Positions 61,101 to 64,000 of a stretch of 64,000 nt of DNA are shown in pieces. The DNA comes from Catellatospora citrea (GTDB lineage: Bacteria; Actinomycetota; Actinomycetes; Mycobacteriales; Micromonosporaceae). The stretch is taken from assembly GCF_003610235.1 (NCBI RefSeq), contig NZ_RAPR01000001.1, positions 1,550,001-1,614,000 on the forward strand, given 5' to 3'. The position numbers were made by a program, and so were the translations under genes. The notes below the pieces were generated by a model, which was not told where the DNA came from, did no database searches, and saw only the letters and a program-made list of their open reading frames with translations. The number at the start of each line of letters is the position of its first letter. Position 1 is the first letter of the stretch.

Positions 61101-63036
61101 GGGCCTGCTGCACGGCGGCGACCTGCAGAAGGCCTGCCACACCTACTACGTCTCCGTGTACGAGCTGCTCGACTACGCCCCCACCCTGGACGGCTACCTC
61201 ACCGAGGTCGACGCCGGGCTCGCGTTCGCCACCCGCACCGGCAACGACCAGTCCACAGACGTCTACCTGCCCTACCGTCAACTGGCCGGCATGCTGCGCG
61301 GCGAGCCCGTCGAACCGGGCGCCGGCGCGGACCCGCTGCCCGAAGCCCTCGCGGGCAACCCGGTGGCCGTGTCGAACGTGCACGTCACCAGGGCGCTCGC
61401 GGCGGCGCTGCTCGACGACATGCCCGCCCTGCACCATCACATCGAGGCCGCCACGGCGCTGCTGCCGGTGAACCCGTCGGTCTACCCCGTCGCCCAGGCC
61501 CGCCTGCTGCGCGGGCTCGACCTGGCCGAGCAGGCCCGGACCGGGGCGCCCGACGAGCGGGCGGCCCGGCTGTCCGCACTCGACGAGACGGTGGACTGGT
61601 TCGCCGCCCGGGCCGCGGACGCCCCGGTCAACTTCGCCCACACCCTGCTGCTCCTGCGGGCCGAACGAGCTTGGGCCCGCGGCGACTTCCAGATCGCCGC
61701 GCAGTCCTACGACGCGGCCCAGCACGAGGTCGCCGGCCGGGGGCGGCCGTGGCACCAGGCCCTGGCCCTGGAACGGGCCGCCCGGTTCTACCTGGCCCAC
61801 GGCATGGAGGTGGCCGGGACCAGCATCCTCAACTCGGCCCGGCACGCGTACCTCATCTGGGGCGCCGGGGCGAAGGTCGCCCAGCTCGACCGCACCCACC
61901 CGACCGCCCCGTGGCTGTCCGGCCTGCGGCCGCCGACCAGCGGGCAGCCGACCGACGTCGGCCCGCAGGCCCCGGTGCTGTCGGGCACCATCGACCTGCT
62001 CGCCATCCTCGCCGCCTCCCAGGCGCTGAGCTCGCAGACCACCCTCGAGGGCGTACGCGCCCGCGTCGTCGACGTGCTCAGCGAGATGACCGGCGCGACG
62101 GCCGTCCACCTGCTGCTGTGGGACGACGACCGGCAGCGCTGGTCGGTGCCCGAGGCGCTGCCGGGCGGCGGGCGACCCACCGTGCCCGCCTCGGTGATCC
62201 GTTACGTCGAGCGCACCCGCGAACCGCTCGTCGTCGGGGACGCCACCCGCGACGACCGCTTCTCCCGCGACCCCTACTTCGCCGAGCTGGACTGCTGCTC
62301 GCTGCTGGTCGTGCCGATCGCCAGCCGGGGCGCACGGCAGGCCCTGCTGGTGCTGGAGAACCATCTCATCCGGGAGGCGTTCTCCGCCGAGCGCCTCGAT
62401 GCGGTCCGGCTGGTCGCGGGGCAGCTCGCGGTGTCGCTGGACAACGCGTCGGTGTACGCGTCGCTGGAGCGCAAGGTCGCCCAGCGCACCGAGGAGCTGA
62501 CCGCGGCCAACCGGCGGCTCGAACTGCTCAGCACCACCGACGCGCTCACCGCGCTGGCCAACCGGCGGCGGCTGGAGGAGATCCTGCACGCCGAGTGGGA
62601 CAGCGCGCTGCACAGCGGTCGGCCGCTGGCGCTGGCGATGGTCGACATCGACCACTTCAAGCTCTACAACGACCACTACGGCCACCCCGCCGGGGACGAC
62701 TGCCTGCAGCGCGTCGCCGCGGAGCTGACCCGCAACCTGCGCGCCGGTGACCTGGTCGCCCGCTACGGCGGTGAGGAGTTCGCGGTGGTCATGCCCGGCC
62801 TCGACACCGAGGCCGCCCGCGGGGCCGCCGAGCGGCTGCGCATCGCGATCTCCGACCTCGCCGAGCCGCACGTGCTCGCCCGCTCGGGCATCGTCACGGT
62901 CAGCATCGGCGTGGCCGCGATGACGCCGCGCCCCGACCGCGACCCCGACGACCTGGTCGGCCTCGCCGACGTCGAGCTGTACCGCGCCAAGCGCAACGGC
63001 CGCGACCAGGTCCGCGCCGCCGCCGTTCCGCCCTGA
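58141..63036 (+). CDS. Kinase-like / AAA ATPase / TPR / GAF / GGDEF signalling protein
   Basis: 1631 residues. Order: protein-kinase-like domain (about 20-275), AAA ATPase (about 290-560; Walker A GPAGVGKTS near 326, Walker B IVMFVDDLQW near 451), long helical TPR-like region (about 560-1270), GAF domain (about 1290-1435), coiled coil, and GGDEF domain (about 1465-1625). GGEEF at 1543-1547 and an inhibitory-site RAGD at 1534-1537 indicate an active, feedback-controlled diguanylate cyclase making cyclic di-GMP. In the kinase part HRD (127-129) is kept, but the usual Asn is Lys134 and DFG is DFE (147-149), so it may be inactive. No ribosome site stands out before the ATG. Confidence 0.9.
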   Translation: MDISGEHPAGGPPVDADQVELLYESDRMRAYRLRLPGHRTVVVKQPLGPDALKRLKHETAILRRLRGAEGVVQVEPTPVIPGALVIRDGGGTTMDRRLMPMPTAEVLSVAAGLADALAAVHRRHVVHRDICPGKIVLTAAGGVLLIDFELASTFAEIRPEFAHHNEIVGTLPYLAPEQTGRTGRPVDQRADLYSLGATLYEMVTGEPPFGTGDPLRLSHAHLARMPVPPAQVDPEVPAALSDVIMHLLEKEPDNRYQTAEGLAYDLALLRAAAPGETVALRVGAGDVPLRLLPQSRIIGRDPEIRALGAAFADAMTGLSHGLLVSGPAGVGKTSLVDELRPIASGSSGWFVSGKYDQHRRDLEFDGTRQAMRALGRLLLAEPEEEVADLRRRLRQVLGRNAGLLAAVQPELGLLMGVEPDPTIGDALYAQARMQRIGVDVLTTVASPKRPIVMFVDDLQWATRTPLGYLDMLVSEGPPDGLLLVLAYRDDEVDATHPLTAMITRWRQQGVEPQRITLGNLPPASTAELVGDLLQLDATDAEALAEPVAQRTGGNPYDTVELINSLRRSGVLVLDAGGWNWDAGNLSRHLRQANVVDPWTTRLRGLPTRTRLLVEIMACLGGRADMDLLAIADGHPGTETEDLLAPALDEGLLVLEPGEPADAVRFRHDRVHQAILDGLTPAAQSALHLGLARRLAPHPAYAEVAAHQYYAVAEHVHEPDERRRVSALLAYAADQALVVSNHAMAERYLAVAVDYADPADRYNLIRLQTLRHASLYSLGRLDEADNVYAAIDRLCHHPALHADATLVQVSGLTNQGRAAEAVALGLEMLGHLGFAAPPPERMPAEIDEGLDLLHRWLDGDAADDLRRPEVTEPDLLATAALINRMMAPAFFSNQDTLAWLTLQALRLWVRHGPISTLVGPVAHLTFVTVGRSGDYRTGHRALLRVIAVGEARGFEPDTSQARFLYALSTGHWYEPLEDNVRQAQLAREGLLHGGDLQKACHTYYVSVYELLDYAPTLDGYLTEVDAGLAFATRTGNDQSTDVYLPYRQLAGMLRGEPVEPGAGADPLPEALAGNPVAVSNVHVTRALAAALLDDMPALHHHIEAATALLPVNPSVYPVAQARLLRGLDLAEQARTGAPDERAARLSALDETVDWFAARAADAPVNFAHTLLLLRAERAWARGDFQIAAQSYDAAQHEVAGRGRPWHQALALERAARFYLAHGMEVAGTSILNSARHAYLIWGAGAKVAQLDRTHPTAPWLSGLRPPTSGQPTDVGPQAPVLSGTIDLLAILAASQALSSQTTLEGVRARVVDVLSEMTGATAVHLLLWDDDRQRWSVPEALPGGGRPTVPASVIRYVERTREPLVVGDATRDDRFSRDPYFAELDCCSLLVVPIASRGARQALLVLENHLIREAFSAERLDAVRLVAGQLAVSLDNASVYASLERKVAQRTEELTAANRRLELLSTTDALTALANRRRLEEILHAEWDSALHSGRPLALAMVDIDHFKLYNDHYGHPAGDDCLQRVAAELTRNLRAGDLVARYGGEEFAVVMPGLDTEAARGAAERLRIAISDLAEPHVLARSGIVTVSIGVAAMTPRPDRDPDDLVGLADVELYRAKRNGRDQVRAAAVPP

Positions 63037-63043
63037 TCGGGGC

Positions 63044-64000
63044 TCAGGCCGGCGCGAGCAGGTCCGGCGTGAGGTCGGCGAGGCTCGCGCAGCCGGTCAG
63101 GGCCATCGTCAGGTCCAGCTCGGCGCGCAGGTTCTGGATCACCTGGCGTACGCCGTCCGCGCCCGCCAGGGCCAGGCCGTAGAAGTAGGGACGGCCGACG
63201 CAGACCGCCCGGGCGCCCAGGGCCAGCGCCTTGAACACGTCCGCGCCGCCGCGCACGCCGCTGTCGAACAGCACCGGCACCCGCCCGCCGACCGCCTCGA
63301 CGATGCCGGGCAGCGCGTCCAGCGAGCCGGTCGCGCCGTCGACCTGGCGGCCGCCGTGGTTGGACACGATCACGCCGTCGACCCCGGCGTCCAGCGCCCG
63401 GCGCGCGTCGTCGGCGTGCTGCAGACCCTTGAGCAGGATCGGCAGCCGGGTCATCGAGCGCAGCCGGGCCAGGTCGCCCCAGGTCAGGTCCTGCCGCGAG
63501 AAGATGTCGAGGAACGTCTCGACCGCAGCGCGCGGCAGCGGCGAGCGCAGGTTGCGCAGCATCGGCCCGGGGTGGGTGCGCGCGATCGAGAACAGCGAAC
63601 GCACCGCCGCGGGCGTGACCTTCGGCTTCGGCCCGGTCTTCGGCAGCCCGGCCCGTTCGGCTGCCAGCCGCCGGAACACCGGGTCGCTGGTGTACTGCGC
63701 GATGCCCTGGCCCTGGCTGAACGGCAGCGACCCGAGGTCCAGATCGCGGGCGCGCCAGCCGAGCACGGTCGTGTCGAGGGTGACCACCAGCGCCTCGCAG
63801 CCGGCCGCCTCCGCGCGCGCCAGGAAGCTCGCCACCAGCTCCTCGGACTTGCTCCAGTACAGCTGGAACCAGCGCGGGGCGTCGCCCATCGCGGCCGCGC
63901 ACTGCTCCATCGGCCGGGACGCCTGCGTGGACAGGATGTACGGCACGCCCTCCGCCGCCGCGGCCCGCGCCACGGCCACGTCGGCCTCGGGGTGGGCCAG
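63044..64000 (-). CDS. FMN-dependent alpha-hydroxy-acid oxidase (truncated by window edge)
   Basis: C-terminal 318 codons of a lactate 2-monooxygenase/LldD-like enzyme. Visible are [47 protein letters not shown], the catalytic and FMN residues in [35 protein letters not shown] (Lys, His and Arg), and [38 protein letters not shown]. It oxidises an L-2-hydroxy acid such as lactate. The N-terminus lies past 64000. The stop is 7 bp from that of the GGDEF gene, convergent. Confidence 0.92.
   Translation of the reverse strand: MAHPEADVAVARAAAAEGVPYILSTQASRPMEQCAAAMGDAPRWFQLYWSKSEELVASFLARAEAAGCEALVVTLDTTVLGWRARDLDLGSLPFSQGQGIAQYTSDPVFRRLAAERAGLPKTGPKPKVTPAAVRSLFSIARTHPGPMLRNLRSPLPRAAVETFLDIFSRQDLTWGDLARLRSMTRLPILLKGLQHADDARRALDAGVDGVIVSNHGGRQVDGATGSLDALPGIVEAVGGRVPVLFDSGVRGGADVFKALALGARAVCVGRPYFYGLALAGADGVRQVIQNLRAELDLTMALTGCASLADLTPDLLAPA

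Noticed and set aside
58660..62871. A 1403-codon open frame antisense to the GGDEF protein
   Set aside because: High GC keeps opposite frames open; the product is low-complexity Arg/Gly/Leu/Val and has no domain, while the plus-strand frame has clear motifs throughout.

Overview
The window is a very GC-rich chromosomal segment of an actinobacterium, most likely a member of the Micromonosporaceae (Actinoplanes, Catellatospora or Micromonospora type). The signs are a Pup-proteasome locus in the same order as in Mycobacterium, a mycothiol-dependent formaldehyde dehydrogenase, many GTG starts, ATGA/GTGA overlaps, and many genes whose start codon lies 6-8 nt after a TANNNT-like -10 box (probable leaderless mRNAs). 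No phage, insertion sequence, tRNA, rRNA or CRISPR array was seen. The genus is an inference from gene content only.

Region 1 (1-9940) is the protein-degradation and housekeeping block. On the minus strand lie dop, pup (ending in GGE), an HNH endonuclease VII-like gene and the start of prcB, then a glycosyltransferase (+), the proteasomal ATPase mpa/arc (-), a ferredoxin (+), and a minus-strand set of M50 protease, tRNA m1A58 methyltransferase and an unknown protein, divergent from a RecB-like nuclease. Region 2 (9963-22622) holds a NarL-type two-component system, two tandem MacB-like ABC transporter pairs, an ArsR-type repressor with an MFS exporter, and a class A flavin monooxygenase behind two perfect 18-bp operators. 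Region 3 (22653-30486) is a rearranged osmoprotectant ABC system (ATPase divergent from two permeases; binding protein further on) with two HAD phosphatases, a methyltransferase between inverted repeats, and a WGR/beta-propeller protein.

Region 4 (30539-45426) contains a VapBC toxin-antitoxin pair, secreted cell-wall and plant-polymer enzymes (amidase, pectate lyase, cellulose-binding metalloprotease), a GNAT, the MscR/metallo-hydrolase formaldehyde pair, an ABC-F ATPase with a small leader ORF, a UBP zinc finger with a Na+/H+ antiporter, a His/Asn-rich secreted peptide, a serine hydrolase and a PIG-L deacetylase. Region 5 (45441-57312) is a beta-glucan utilisation locus: a CebEFG-like importer with a GH1 beta-glucosidase, a secreted GH16 glucanase carrying three CBM32 domains, a DUF1996 protein, and a CebR-like LacI repressor. 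Three GAGCGCTC operators tie the locus together. Outside the cell GH16 would cut beta-glucan, the importer would take up the oligomers, and the GH1 enzyme would release glucose, under LacI control. Region 6 (57503-64000) has a DUF2199 protein, a 1631-residue kinase-like/AAA/TPR/GAF/GGDEF protein, and a truncated FMN-dependent hydroxy-acid oxidase.

Most gene ends carry strong GC hairpins. Five further families of intergenic palindromes, two of them present twice, look like dispersed repeats rather than plain terminators. All family names come from reading motifs; no database search was possible.
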